Assembly: GCF_000175935.2 (NCBI RefSeq)
Contig: NC_014837.1
Location: 310,001 to 374,000 of the forward strand
Reading direction: 5' to 3'
Source of the DNA: Pantoea sp. At-9b
Lineage (GTDB): Bacteria > Pseudomonadota > Gammaproteobacteria > Enterobacterales > Enterobacteriaceae
Length of the DNA: 64,000 nucleotides
The stretch's first letter is position 1; every line of letters starts with the position of its first letter. A program made the position numbers and the translations under genes. The notes under the pieces were generated by a model, which saw nothing but the letters and a program-made list of their open reading frames with translations, was not told the origin of the DNA and did no database searches. Positions 28,979 to 36,854 of this stretch are shown piece by piece.

Positions 28979-29824
28979 TCAGGACGGTTTGGCGTTGAGA
29001 TAACTGCGGCGCACCAGATACTGCTGCACCACGGTAATCACCGCCATCAACAGCACCAGCAGCATCGCCAGTGCGCCACCGGTATTGGGATCAAGCGAAA
29101 TATCGCCCGACACCAGTGCGGCAATACGTACCGGCACCACGTTAAAGTTACCGGTGGTGAGCGCATAGATAGTGGCGTAAGCGCCCAAGGCATTTGCCAG
29201 CAGAATGACAAAGGTGCCGAGCAGTGCCGGGAACAAGATTGGCAGTCCGATATGCCACCAGTAACGCCAGCGGCTGGCTCCGAGCAGCGCGGCGGATTCC
29301 TGCCAGTCCTGGCGCAGACCATCAAAGGCGGGATAGAGCAGCAGAATGCCGAGCGGGATCTGGAACCAGGTGTAAACAATCACCATGCCGTCGCGCGAGA
29401 ACAGTTTGAAGCTTTCCAGCAAATTGTAATGGCGCAGCAGCAACGTCAGGCAGCCGTTCAGCCCCAGCAAAATGACAAAGGCAAACGCCAGCGGCACGCC
29501 GGCGAAGTTACTGGTCATATTGGTGAATGACATCAAAAAACGCTGAAAGCGTCCGCTGCCCATCTGATGCAGTGAATATCCGGCGACCAGCGCGATGAGC
29601 AGGCCATAGATGCTCGACCAGATGGAGATATCCAGCGACAGGCGAAATGCCTGCAAATAGAACGGCGAGGTCAGGATATCGGTGTAGTTATCCAGTCCCC
29701 AGCTTTCGTTCATGTCGCTCCAGAAGCTGTTGATGGCGATCCATAACAACGGTGCGAGCTGGAACGCCACCCAGAACAGGGCAAACGGCAGCAACAACAG
29801 CAGCGCGATGCTTTTACCCTTCAT
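28979..29824 (-). CDS. ABC importer permease 1 of the cassette
   Basis: 281 residues from ATG at 29824; a longer frame to 29995 lies inside the hydrolase gene and adds no hydrophobic family sequence. Six membrane helices expected, starting KGKSIALLLLLPFALFWVAFQLAPLLW. EAA-type loop QESAALLGASRWRYWWHIGLPIL. PotB/PhnU class. Overlaps the hydrolase gene by 11 bases, so the two are co-translated. Confidence 0.85.
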   Translation of the reverse strand: MKGKSIALLLLLPFALFWVAFQLAPLLWIAINSFWSDMNESWGLDNYTDILTSPFYLQAFRLSLDISIWSSIYGLLIALVAGYSLHQMGSGRFQRFLMSFTNMTSNFAGVPLAFAFVILLGLNGCLTLLLRHYNLLESFKLFSRDGMVIVYTWFQIPLGILLLYPAFDGLRQDWQESAALLGASRWRYWWHIGLPILFPALLGTFVILLANALGAYATIYALTTGNFNVVPVRIAALVSGDISLDPNTGGALAMLLVLLMAVITVVQQYLVRRSYLNAKPS

Positions 29825-30632
29825 GACGCGGCTCCGCCAGCAGCTCACGGCACACCGGTTTGTCATGCTCAACGCCCAACAGGGTGCAGACGATGCCGCA
29901 CAACTCGGTCTGTTGTGGTTGCAGATCCGGCTGTTTCGAAAAGCCTGCACCAAACACAAACAGCGGCACGTTGGTCTCCTCCGGCAGAATCCCACCGTGT
30001 GAGCGATCGTCGTTCATGCCATGGTCGGCGGTGACAATCACCTGATAACCCGCCGCCAGCCAGCCCGGCATCCAGTGCGACAGATACCCATCGGCCATGC
30101 GCGCGCGGTTGCGGTATTGCGGCGATGACAGGCTATGTTTATGCCCGGCATCGTCAATATTCATCGGGTGGATCAGCAGAAAGTCCGGGTCGTGACGCAG
30201 ACGCAGGCTTTCCGCGTCTTCAAACAGGTGGGAATCCGGGTAGCCGTCGTCCCAGTAAAAGTGCCCGTATTGGATGGGCAGGTCAGGCGCGACCGTATGC
30301 CGGTCGCGCGCTGCGTTGAACGGGGTCTGATTATACAGCTCACTCACCCAGTGGTAGGCCGCAGCGGCGGTGGTTAAACCGGCGGCGCGGGCATAATGGA
30401 AGATGCTGCGCTCGTTGCTCAATCGGCTGACGCCATTATGAATAATGCCGCTGCGCACCGGCGGGATGCCGGTGAGAATGCATTCATACAGCGGACGCGA
30501 CAGCGACGGCAGCTCGCAGGTCAGGGTGTAATATTGGCCATTGCCCTGCGCGCATTCGGCAAACAGGTAACCCATTGCATGCTGCGCCACCTGATTGCTC
30601 AGCCCATCCAGTACCACCAGGATTGTTTTCAT
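29814..30632 (-). CDS. Cytoplasmic alkaline-phosphatase-superfamily hydrolase
   Basis: 272 residues, no signal peptide. Metal-hydrolase residues of the superfamily are visible: D9 in VVLDG, a candidate nucleophile Ser45 in ELPSLSRPLYECILTG, D160/H164 in IDDAGH, and ADHG near residue 200 followed by SHGG. The nucleotide pyrophosphatase/phosphonoacetate hydrolase branch shares this layout, usually with Thr as nucleophile. It is embedded between the binding protein and permease genes (10-base gap, 11-base overlap), so it probably cleaves the imported ligand inside the cell. Ligand unknown. Confidence 0.82.
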   Translation of the reverse strand: MKTILVVLDGLSNQVAQHAMGYLFAECAQGNGQYYTLTCELPSLSRPLYECILTGIPPVRSGIIHNGVSRLSNERSIFHYARAAGLTTAAAAYHWVSELYNQTPFNAARDRHTVAPDLPIQYGHFYWDDGYPDSHLFEDAESLRLRHDPDFLLIHPMNIDDAGHKHSLSSPQYRNRARMADGYLSHWMPGWLAAGYQVIVTADHGMNDDRSHGGILPEETNVPLFVFGAGFSKQPDLQPQQTELCGIVCTLLGVEHDKPVCRELLAEPRHEG

Positions 30633-30642
30633 CCCCTTCTCC

Positions 30643-31704
30643 TTACTGCTGCATATTGATGATCACGTTCTCCTGCCACAGACGCGGCAGTGCTTTTGAC
30701 GATTTATCCCAGGCAGCCTGGTCTTTAATCGGACGGGCATTTTTATACTCAGATTCCGGCAGCAATTTGGCCTGCACGTCAGCTGGCAGCGTGAGGTATT
30801 TGGCACGAATCGGACGAGCGTAGCCTTTCGCCAGGTTAGTCTGACCGGCATCAGAGAAGATATATTCGCGTGCCAGTTTGGCGGCGTTCGGGTGCTTGGC
30901 GTATTTGTTGATGATGGTGCTGTAGCCGGACGTTACGGAACCGTCAGAAGGGATCACCACTTCATAGCGGCTTTTGTCGATCTGATCGCGGTAGTTCAGA
31001 CCGTTGAAGTCCCACACCACTGCCAGCTGGATTTCGCCTTTCTCAATGTTGGCAATCACCGGATCGGTCACGCCCAGACGGCCTTGTTTGGCGAGGTCAG
31101 CAAAAAAGTTCAGTGCCGGTTTCAGGTTCTTCTCATCACCGCCCAGCGCGTAGTTGGCCGCCAGTACGCCGTTAGCCGCCTGAGCAGCTACGCCAACGTC
31201 ACCGATAGTGACCACATACTTACCTTTTTTCAGATCGGCCCAACTATGCGGGATATCTTTGATCTGCTGTTTGTCGACGAGGAACGCGATGGTGCCGGTA
31301 TAGGCCAGCATCCAGTTACCTTCTTTATCTTTTGCCCAGTCCGGCACCTGATCCCAGTGTGTCGGTTTGTAAGGCTGTGCCAGCCCCTTCGCGACGGCCA
31401 CCGGTCCAAATGCGGCACCCACGTCACCGATATCGGCGCTGGCGTTCTCTTTCTCTGCGGCAAATTTCGCCAGCTCCTGCGCCGATGACATATCGGTATC
31501 GCTGTGTTTCAGGCCATATTTGCTGCTGATGTCATTCCAGGTATCTTTCCAGTTAGCCCAGCTATCTGGCATACCGACGCTGTTGATTTGACCTTCGCTG
31601 CGCGCGGCTTTTTCCAGCGCGGCGAGGTCGTTGTCGGCAGCCTGCGCGGCTGGCAACGCAAGCAGTACAGCACTGGCTACTACAGAGGCGATTAACGCTT
31701 TCAT
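30643..31704 (-). CDS. ABC importer periplasmic solute-binding protein of the cassette
   Basis: 353 residues from ATG at 31704. Signal peptide MKALIASVVASAVLLALPAAQA. Mature part is a spermidine/putrescine/iron-type (PotD/FbpA/PhnS-like) binding fold with ADIGDVGAAFGPVAVAKG and VVWDFNGLNYRDQ. First gene of the operon, behind a pstS-like Pho promoter. A longer frame to 31860 runs through that promoter and is rejected. Ligand inferred as phosphonate or phosphate ester. Confidence 0.85.
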   Translation of the reverse strand: MKALIASVVASAVLLALPAAQAADNDLAALEKAARSEGQINSVGMPDSWANWKDTWNDISSKYGLKHSDTDMSSAQELAKFAAEKENASADIGDVGAAFGPVAVAKGLAQPYKPTHWDQVPDWAKDKEGNWMLAYTGTIAFLVDKQQIKDIPHSWADLKKGKYVVTIGDVGVAAQAANGVLAANYALGGDEKNLKPALNFFADLAKQGRLGVTDPVIANIEKGEIQLAVVWDFNGLNYRDQIDKSRYEVVIPSDGSVTSGYSTIINKYAKHPNAAKLAREYIFSDAGQTNLAKGYARPIRAKYLTLPADVQAKLLPESEYKNARPIKDQAAWDKSSKALPRLWQENVIINMQQ

Positions 31705-31764
31705 CTCAGTTGCTCCCGGTGTAAGTTGAGGGACATCTTGGTCTAGTCCAGCAAGAACCGAGCC

Positions 31765-31798
31765 AATGTAGCCTTTGCATATGAAGGTTTTATGACTG
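31765..31798 (-). promoter_or_regulatory. Pho-box promoter of the cassette operon
   Basis: On the minus strand CAGTCAT (31792-31798), AAAA, CCTTCAT (31781-31787), ten bases, then TACATT (31765-31770). Repeat length, 4-base A-rich spacer and 10-base gap to the -10 reproduce the E. coli pstS Pho promoter layout. The repeats differ from CTGTCAT at one and two positions. It lies 60 bases before the binding-protein start. Confidence 0.78.
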
Positions 31799-31867
31799 AG
31801 GCGGTAAAATGTGGTGTGGCGCGCTGATCCACATGTCATGCTGCGACGGAATCGTGCCACGGTAAGC

Positions 31868-31896
31868 GTGTCACCAGATTGTCATCGAACTGTCAT
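31868..31896 (+). promoter_or_regulatory. Triple Pho-box repeat before the GntR-type regulator gene
   Basis: GTGTCAC (31868), TTGTCAT (31879) and CTGTCAT (31890) follow each other at an exact 11-base period with 4-base spacers, in the plus orientation. The last two form a near-consensus Pho box. It lies 33 bases before the regulator start and about 70 bases from the divergent Pho promoter. No convincing -10 at the canonical distance was found. Confidence 0.75.
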
Positions 31897-31929
31897 AGTG
31901 CAGCTTCGCCCCAAAATGAGGCTTTAAAG

Positions 31930-32628
31930 ATGTCGTCGAAAACGGCGGACGTAATCGCAGCCGCGCTGCACAGTCGTATTGATGCAGGAGAGTTCGCCAG
32001 CGGGCGCTTACCGGCTGAACGTAGCCTGAGCGAACAATATTCCACTACGCGCATCACCCTACGCGAAGCGCTGGGGTTGCTGGAAGCGCAGGGCGTTATT
32101 TATCGTGAACTGCGCCGTGGTTGGTTTCTCGCCCCGCCGAGACTGGTGTATAACCCGCTGCACCACAGCCATTTCCACGCCATGGCGGCCCAGCAAGGGC
32201 GTATCGCCAGCACCGAGGTGATTGAAGCGCGCAAGGCACCGGTGCAATCATCGGTGGCGCAGCAACTGCAACTGGCCGAAGGTGATGAGGTTTACCTGAT
32301 TCGTCGTCTGCGCCGTATTGATGGGCGCGCCGTGTTGTATGTGGAGCACTATCTTAACCCACACTATTTTCCGGGCCTGCTCGACGAGGATCTCACTCGC
32401 TCTCTGACCGACCTCTATAACCAGCGTTATGGCATTCGTTACGGCGGCGCTCGATTTACCATTCTGCCGGGGCCATTACCGGCGCGTGCCGCGCCGGCAT
32501 TGAATGTGGCCAGCGGTACCCCCGGATTATTGATCACCCGCACCAACCGTGATCAGCACAAACGCGTCATCGACTGTGACTGTGAATACTGGCGCTATGA
32601 CGCGCTGTGCGTGGATGTCGATGTCTGA
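31930..32628 (+). CDS. GntR-family regulator with UTRA domain
   Basis: 232 residues from ATG at 31930; an in-frame TTG at 31879 lies within the Pho repeats and is unlikely. N-terminal winged helix: VIAAALHSRIDAGEFASGRLPAERSLSEQYSTTRITLREALGLLEAQGVIYRE. C-terminal UTRA ligand-binding domain with EGDEVYLIRRLRRIDGRAVLYVEHYLNP. The HutC/PhnF subgroup includes regulators of phosphonate use. Divergent from the transporter operon, which it probably controls; effector unknown. Confidence 0.87.
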   Translation: MSSKTADVIAAALHSRIDAGEFASGRLPAERSLSEQYSTTRITLREALGLLEAQGVIYRELRRGWFLAPPRLVYNPLHHSHFHAMAAQQGRIASTEVIEARKAPVQSSVAQQLQLAEGDEVYLIRRLRRIDGRAVLYVEHYLNPHYFPGLLDEDLTRSLTDLYNQRYGIRYGGARFTILPGPLPARAAPALNVASGTPGLLITRTNRDQHKRVIDCDCEYWRYDALCVDVDV

Positions 32629-32634
32629 CCATAT

Positions 32635-32650
32635 TGTGATTTTGATCACA
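32635..32650 (+). promoter_or_regulatory. CRP site upstream of psiE
   Basis: TGTGA, six bases, TCACA (32635-32650) is a perfect CRP half-site pair, 49 bases before the psiE start. E. coli psiE is controlled by cAMP-CRP and PhoB. I did not find a clear Pho box in this short gap. Confidence 0.85.
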
Positions 32651-32698
32651 CTACCGCATGATAGCGCCAGAGATAACTCGTTTTATTAAGGCGCAAAA

Positions 32699-33109
32699 AT
32701 GACTGAAAAATCAGCGGCGGGGCAACTGATTGCCACGGCTCTGCAATGGGTGCTGAACCTCGGGTTGGTGATCCTGGCGATCATTCTGGTGGTGTTTCTT
32801 GGCAAGGAAACCATTCATCTGGCCAATGTGTTGTTTAGCACCGGCGAACAGGCATCATCATTTCTGCTGATCGAAGGGATTGTGATCTACTTTCTCTATT
32901 TCGAATTTATCGCGCTGATCGTGAAATATTTCCAGTCGGGCTATCATTTCCCACTGCGCTATTTCGTCTATATCGGCATCACCGCGATTATTCGGTTGAT
33001 CATTGTCGACCACAAAAACCCGTTCGACACGCTGTGCTACTCGGCTGCCATTCTTATTCTGGTGGTGACGCTGTGGTTGGCGAACAGCAACAGATTGAAA
33101 CGCGAGTAA
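32699..33109 (+). CDS. psiE: Phosphate-starvation-inducible membrane protein PsiE
   Basis: 136 residues, four membrane helices. The segments [28 protein letters not shown] and [43 protein letters not shown] are almost the same as in E. coli PsiE. Function unknown. ATG at 32699. Sits next to the putative organophosphorus cassette and follows a CRP site. Confidence 0.96.
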   Translation: MTEKSAAGQLIATALQWVLNLGLVILAIILVVFLGKETIHLANVLFSTGEQASSFLLIEGIVIYFLYFEFIALIVKYFQSGYHFPLRYFVYIGITAIIRLIIVDHKNPFDTLCYSAAILILVVTLWLANSNRLKRE

Positions 33110-33118
33110 TTTCACGTT

Positions 33119-33192
33119 CGTAGCGGCGCGACTTATCGCGCGGGCTTTTCCTGCAGCGCGCACGAAATTGCGCGATAAATCGCGCCGCTACG
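33119..33192. repeat. Dispersed CGTAGCGGCGCGATTT-family inverted repeat, copy 2
   Basis: Arms 33119-33141 and 33170-33192 (23 bp, one mismatch) around a 28-base centre, between convergent psiE and the S9 peptidase gene. Same family as 25364-25439. The centre CTGCAGCGCGCACGAAATT is shared with copy 3. Confidence 0.9.
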
Positions 33193-33198
33193 CATCCA

Positions 33199-35235
33199 TT
33201 AGTTACCCATTAGCATTTGCCACAAAAACTCCTCCACCAACGCCGATTTGAATGCAATCTGACCTTTCTCCGGCGCGTTGCCGTGTCCGGCCTCGGTTTC
33301 TTCATACAGCCAGACCTGCTGATGTCCTTGCTGCTGCATGCGCGCTACCATTTTGCGTGCGTGTGCCGGGCTGACGCGATCGTCGCGGGTTCCGGTGGTG
33401 AACAAGGTCGGTGGGTAGATTTTATCCGCCTGTACGTTGTCGAAAGGGGAATAGTGTTGCAGCCATTGCCACTCTTCCGGCTTTTCAGGATCGCCATATT
33501 CAGCGATCCACGATGCCCCTGCCAACCAACGGTGATAGTTCGCCATATCCAGCAGCGGGACTTCGCACACCAGCGCACCGAAGTGTGCGGGATAGTTCGT
33601 CAACATATTGCCAATCAGCAATCCACCATTGCTGCCACCGCGTGCCGCGAGGCGTGCCGGACACGTGATGCCGCGTGTAACCAGATCGGCAGCGACGGCG
33701 GCGAAATCCTCATAAGCACGATGGCGATGCTCTTTTAACGCCGCCTGGTGCCACTGCGGACCATATTCACCACCGCCGCGAATGTTTGCCACGACGTAAA
33801 CACCGCCTTTTTGCAGCCAGGTGGCCCCTTTCGCGCCAAGGTACGTTGGCGTCAGAGAGACTTCAAAGCCGCCGTAGCCATTGAGCAATGTCGGGTGATC
33901 GCCGGTCAGCGGCAGATTTTTGGCACTAACCTGGAAATACGGAATGGGGGTGCCATCCAGCGATCGCGCAAAATGCTGCGTCACGGCAAACTCTGTAGCG
34001 TCAAAGCTGGCCGGGTCCTGCTTCACTTCAACCCGCGTGTGCCGATCAAAATCACCGTAGCTCAGACGCCGTGGTTGTAAAAAGCCGTGACTGATCAGCG
34101 CGTAGCGGTTGCTTTCACTCTCCAGCCCATGCGCGAACACATTGGTGGCATCCGCGAGGGTGATATCTTCAACCTGCCGCCATTGACCCTCTGCCACCGT
34201 CATCACGCTGACGGTTTCCACCACATCGTGGATCTTATCCAGCAGCAGATAATCACGCGTGGCGGAGTAACTTTGTAGCGAGGTGTGGGCATCTGGCGTA
34301 AACAGGGTGGTGAAGTGGCGTTTTCCCTGTTGAAAATCCTCAAGGTTAATCGCCAGCAGCGCACCTGCCGGGTGGACCTCATCCGCTATCTGCCACTGGG
34401 TGGTCAGGGTGATCAGTAGCCACTCTTTGAAAAAACCGGCAGTGGCATCGTCCGGGATGGCGATGTGTTCAAGCTGATCCCGATCGCGCAGCAACCAGGT
34501 TTGATGGCGGTAAAAATCGATCCCGCGGTACACCAACTCTTTCTCAAAACCTGGGGTGTGAATTCGCCAGGCCGAAACCGAGAGATCATCAACCTCGCCC
34601 GCGTAAATTAACGGCGCTGATGCGGGCGAGGTGCCGCGCTGCCAGCGGTGCACACAGCGGGGATAGCCGGAGGCAGTCAAGGTATCGCCACCGGCATCCA
34701 GGCTGAGTAACAAGGTGTTTTCATCGACCCAACTCACCCGGCTTTTGCTGACAGGCAGAAAAAAGCCATCAGTGATAAAGGCTTTGCCGACCAGATCATA
34801 CTCGCGAATCTCGCAGGCATCCCCTCCGCTGGAGAGATAAATCAGCGCGCGCGTATAGTCGGGGTAGAGTGGCTGCGCACCGTGGAAACTCCAGTGGCTG
34901 CCTTCCAGCTGATTGAGTTGATCCAGATCCAGCACAGTTTCCCATTCGGGTTCGGCGCTTTGATAAGAGACCGCGTTCGTGCGCCGCCAGATACCGCGCG
35001 GATGATGCTCATCCTGCCAGAAGTTATACAGGCTATCGCGATAGTGGGTCACCCACGGAATGTTGGATTTGTCGTTCAGCCAATGCAGCGTTGTCTGCTT
35101 TGCCTGTTGGAAGCGGCTGCCCTGGGCGAATTGGGCGGTGGTAAGGCTGTTTTGAGTGGCGACCCAACTGAGTGCCTGTTCGTTAAGTGGTTGTTCCAGC
35201 GCGTTTAACAGATCCTGATGTTGTAGGGATGTCAT
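33199..35235 (-). CDS. Prolyl oligopeptidase family serine peptidase (S9)
   Basis: 678 residues. N-terminal beta-propeller-like region, C-terminal alpha/beta hydrolase with the catalytic triad visible: Ser535 in ARGGSNGGLL, Asp619 in TGTRDDRVSP and His651 in TEAGHGN. No clear signal peptide, so cytoplasmic. The family cuts short peptides after proline. It replaces the maltose genes that adjoin ubiC in E. coli. Distinct from PtrB. Exact specificity unknown. Confidence 0.92.
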   Translation of the reverse strand: MTSLQHQDLLNALEQPLNEQALSWVATQNSLTTAQFAQGSRFQQAKQTTLHWLNDKSNIPWVTHYRDSLYNFWQDEHHPRGIWRRTNAVSYQSAEPEWETVLDLDQLNQLEGSHWSFHGAQPLYPDYTRALIYLSSGGDACEIREYDLVGKAFITDGFFLPVSKSRVSWVDENTLLLSLDAGGDTLTASGYPRCVHRWQRGTSPASAPLIYAGEVDDLSVSAWRIHTPGFEKELVYRGIDFYRHQTWLLRDRDQLEHIAIPDDATAGFFKEWLLITLTTQWQIADEVHPAGALLAINLEDFQQGKRHFTTLFTPDAHTSLQSYSATRDYLLLDKIHDVVETVSVMTVAEGQWRQVEDITLADATNVFAHGLESESNRYALISHGFLQPRRLSYGDFDRHTRVEVKQDPASFDATEFAVTQHFARSLDGTPIPYFQVSAKNLPLTGDHPTLLNGYGGFEVSLTPTYLGAKGATWLQKGGVYVVANIRGGGEYGPQWHQAALKEHRHRAYEDFAAVAADLVTRGITCPARLAARGGSNGGLLIGNMLTNYPAHFGALVCEVPLLDMANYHRWLAGASWIAEYGDPEKPEEWQWLQHYSPFDNVQADKIYPPTLFTTGTRDDRVSPAHARKMVARMQQQGHQQVWLYEETEAGHGNAPEKGQIAFKSALVEEFLWQMLMGN

Positions 35236-35382
35236 GTCATATCCTTAGTGGACTGGTGAACAGCAGCAAGCATAACGGTTTTACAGGGAATTAACTTACA
35301 ACGCATTTGCGGCAACGCTTCGTTATTCGCGCAACGGCGGCGGTGCGTTACACTGGGACACTTTTTTCTGTGGAGAGTTTTT

Positions 35383-35895
35383 ATGTCTCAGGATGCGCTG
35401 GCGCAATTGCGCGCGCTACACTGGCTGCCCGCTTCCTCCCCGTTACTTTCCGCGCCACTGCTCGACTGGCTGCTGGAGGAAGACTCAATGACGCGGCGCT
35501 TTGAGCAGCATTGCCAGCACGTCACGGTACAACTGGTACGCGAAGCCTTTGTCGATGCCAGTGAACTGGAAGAAGAAGGCGAGTTATTACCTGCCGATCA
35601 GCGCTTCTGGCTGCGGGAAATTTTGCTATGTGGCGATAATGTGCCCTGGCTGGCTGGCCGTACCCTGGTGCCGGAAAGCACGCTTAATGGCCCGGAGCAG
35701 ATGCTCCAGCAGCTTGGCACACGCCCGCTCGGACGCTATCTGTTTGCCGACTCCACCCTGACACGTGATTTTATCGATCCCGGTCAGGTGGGCGCGTTGT
35801 GGGGACGCCGCTCGCGTTTACGTCTCTCCGGTAAGCCGCTGTTGTTAACTGAACTGTTTTTACCGGCGTCACCGCTCTATCGCGCGCTGGATTAA
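35383..35895 (+). CDS. ubiC: Chorismate pyruvate-lyase UbiC
   Basis: 170 residues. First step of ubiquinone synthesis: chorismate to 4-hydroxybenzoate plus pyruvate. Family residues: a Trp-rich start (LRALHWLPA), [31 protein letters not shown] and the C-terminal [19 protein letters not shown] with the catalytic Glu. Eleven bases before ubiA. Confidence 0.95.
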   Translation: MSQDALAQLRALHWLPASSPLLSAPLLDWLLEEDSMTRRFEQHCQHVTVQLVREAFVDASELEEEGELLPADQRFWLREILLCGDNVPWLAGRTLVPESTLNGPEQMLQQLGTRPLGRYLFADSTLTRDFIDPGQVGALWGRRSRLRLSGKPLLLTELFLPASPLYRALD

Positions 35896-35906
35896 GGATA
35901 AGGATT

Positions 35907-36791
35907 GTGCAAAAGACCCTGGGAATGAATAAATTACAGGCCTACAGCCGCCTGATGCGTATTGATAAACCGATTGGCACGTTACTGCTGTTGTGGCCCA
36001 CGCTGTGGGCGTTGTGGTTATCAGGCATGGCGATCCCGCCACTCTCGGTGCTGCTGGTATTTGTGCTGGGGGTGATCGTGATGCGTGCCGCAGGCTGCGT
36101 CATCAATGACTATGCCGACCGTAAAGTGGATGGGCATGTGAAACGTACCGCATCACGCCCGCTGGCGAGTGGTCTGGTGACGGAAAAAGAGGCGAAGTTA
36201 CTGTTTGTGGGCTTAGCCTTGCTGGCGTTTGTGCTGGTGCTGACCATGAACCGCATGACGATCATGCTGTCTGTGGTGGGGCTGGCGCTGGCCTGGGTAT
36301 ATCCCTTTATGAAGCGTTATACCCACCTGCCGCAGGTGGTACTGGGCGCGGCTTTTGGCTGGGCCATTCCTATGGGCTGGGCAGCGGTTAGTGAGTCCTT
36401 ACCTTTAGTCTGCTGGCTGGTGTTTATTGCTAATCTGTGTTGGACGGTCGCATATGATACGCAATACGCCATGGTGGATCGTGACGACGATTTAAAAATT
36501 GGCGTGAAGTCGACAGCGATTCTGTTTGGTCGTTATGACAAACTCATCATTGGATTGTTGCAGCTGGCAACGTTGGGCCTGATGGTGCTGGTAGGATTGT
36601 TGTTGCATCTGAATGGGGCGTTTTACTGGTCGTTACTGTTAGCGGCAGGCTTGTTTGTACATCAGCAAAAGCTGATTGCTCAGCGCGAGCGTGAACCCTG
36701 TTTCCAGGCATTCCTCAACAATAACTATGTCGGTCTGGTGCTGTTTATCGGTATTTTGTTGAATACCCAGCCGTTTATTGATTTGTTGTAA
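35907..36791 (+). CDS. ubiA: 4-Hydroxybenzoate octaprenyltransferase UbiA
   Basis: 294 residues from GTG at 35907 (AAGGATAAGGA upstream); ATG at 35925 is an alternative, but the GTG start matches E. coli UbiA in length. Membrane enzyme that prenylates 4-hydroxybenzoate. Both Asp-rich motifs are present: [15 protein letters not shown] and [12 protein letters not shown]. About eight helices. Confidence 0.96.
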   Translation: MQKTLGMNKLQAYSRLMRIDKPIGTLLLLWPTLWALWLSGMAIPPLSVLLVFVLGVIVMRAAGCVINDYADRKVDGHVKRTASRPLASGLVTEKEAKLLFVGLALLAFVLVLTMNRMTIMLSVVGLALAWVYPFMKRYTHLPQVVLGAAFGWAIPMGWAAVSESLPLVCWLVFIANLCWTVAYDTQYAMVDRDDDLKIGVKSTAILFGRYDKLIIGLLQLATLGLMVLVGLLLHLNGAFYWSLLLAAGLFVHQQKLIAQREREPCFQAFLNNNYVGLVLFIGILLNTQPFIDLL

Positions 36792-36810
36792 CCACGCGAT
36801 TTTTGCATCA

Positions 36811-36846
36811 AAAAAGCCGTCACCCCTGGGGATGACGGCTTTTTAT
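36811..36846. terminator. Bidirectional terminator between ubiA and plsB
   Basis: AAAAAGCCGTCA (36811 onward) pairs with TGACGGCTTTTT around a CCCCTGGGG inner stem. The A-run upstream and T-run downstream give terminators in both directions for the convergent genes. Confidence 0.92.
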
Positions 36847-36854
36847 TTAGCCGC

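Noticed and set aside
31705..31860. Upstream extension of the binding-protein frame
   Set aside because: It crosses the Pho promoter; the signal peptide begins at 31704.
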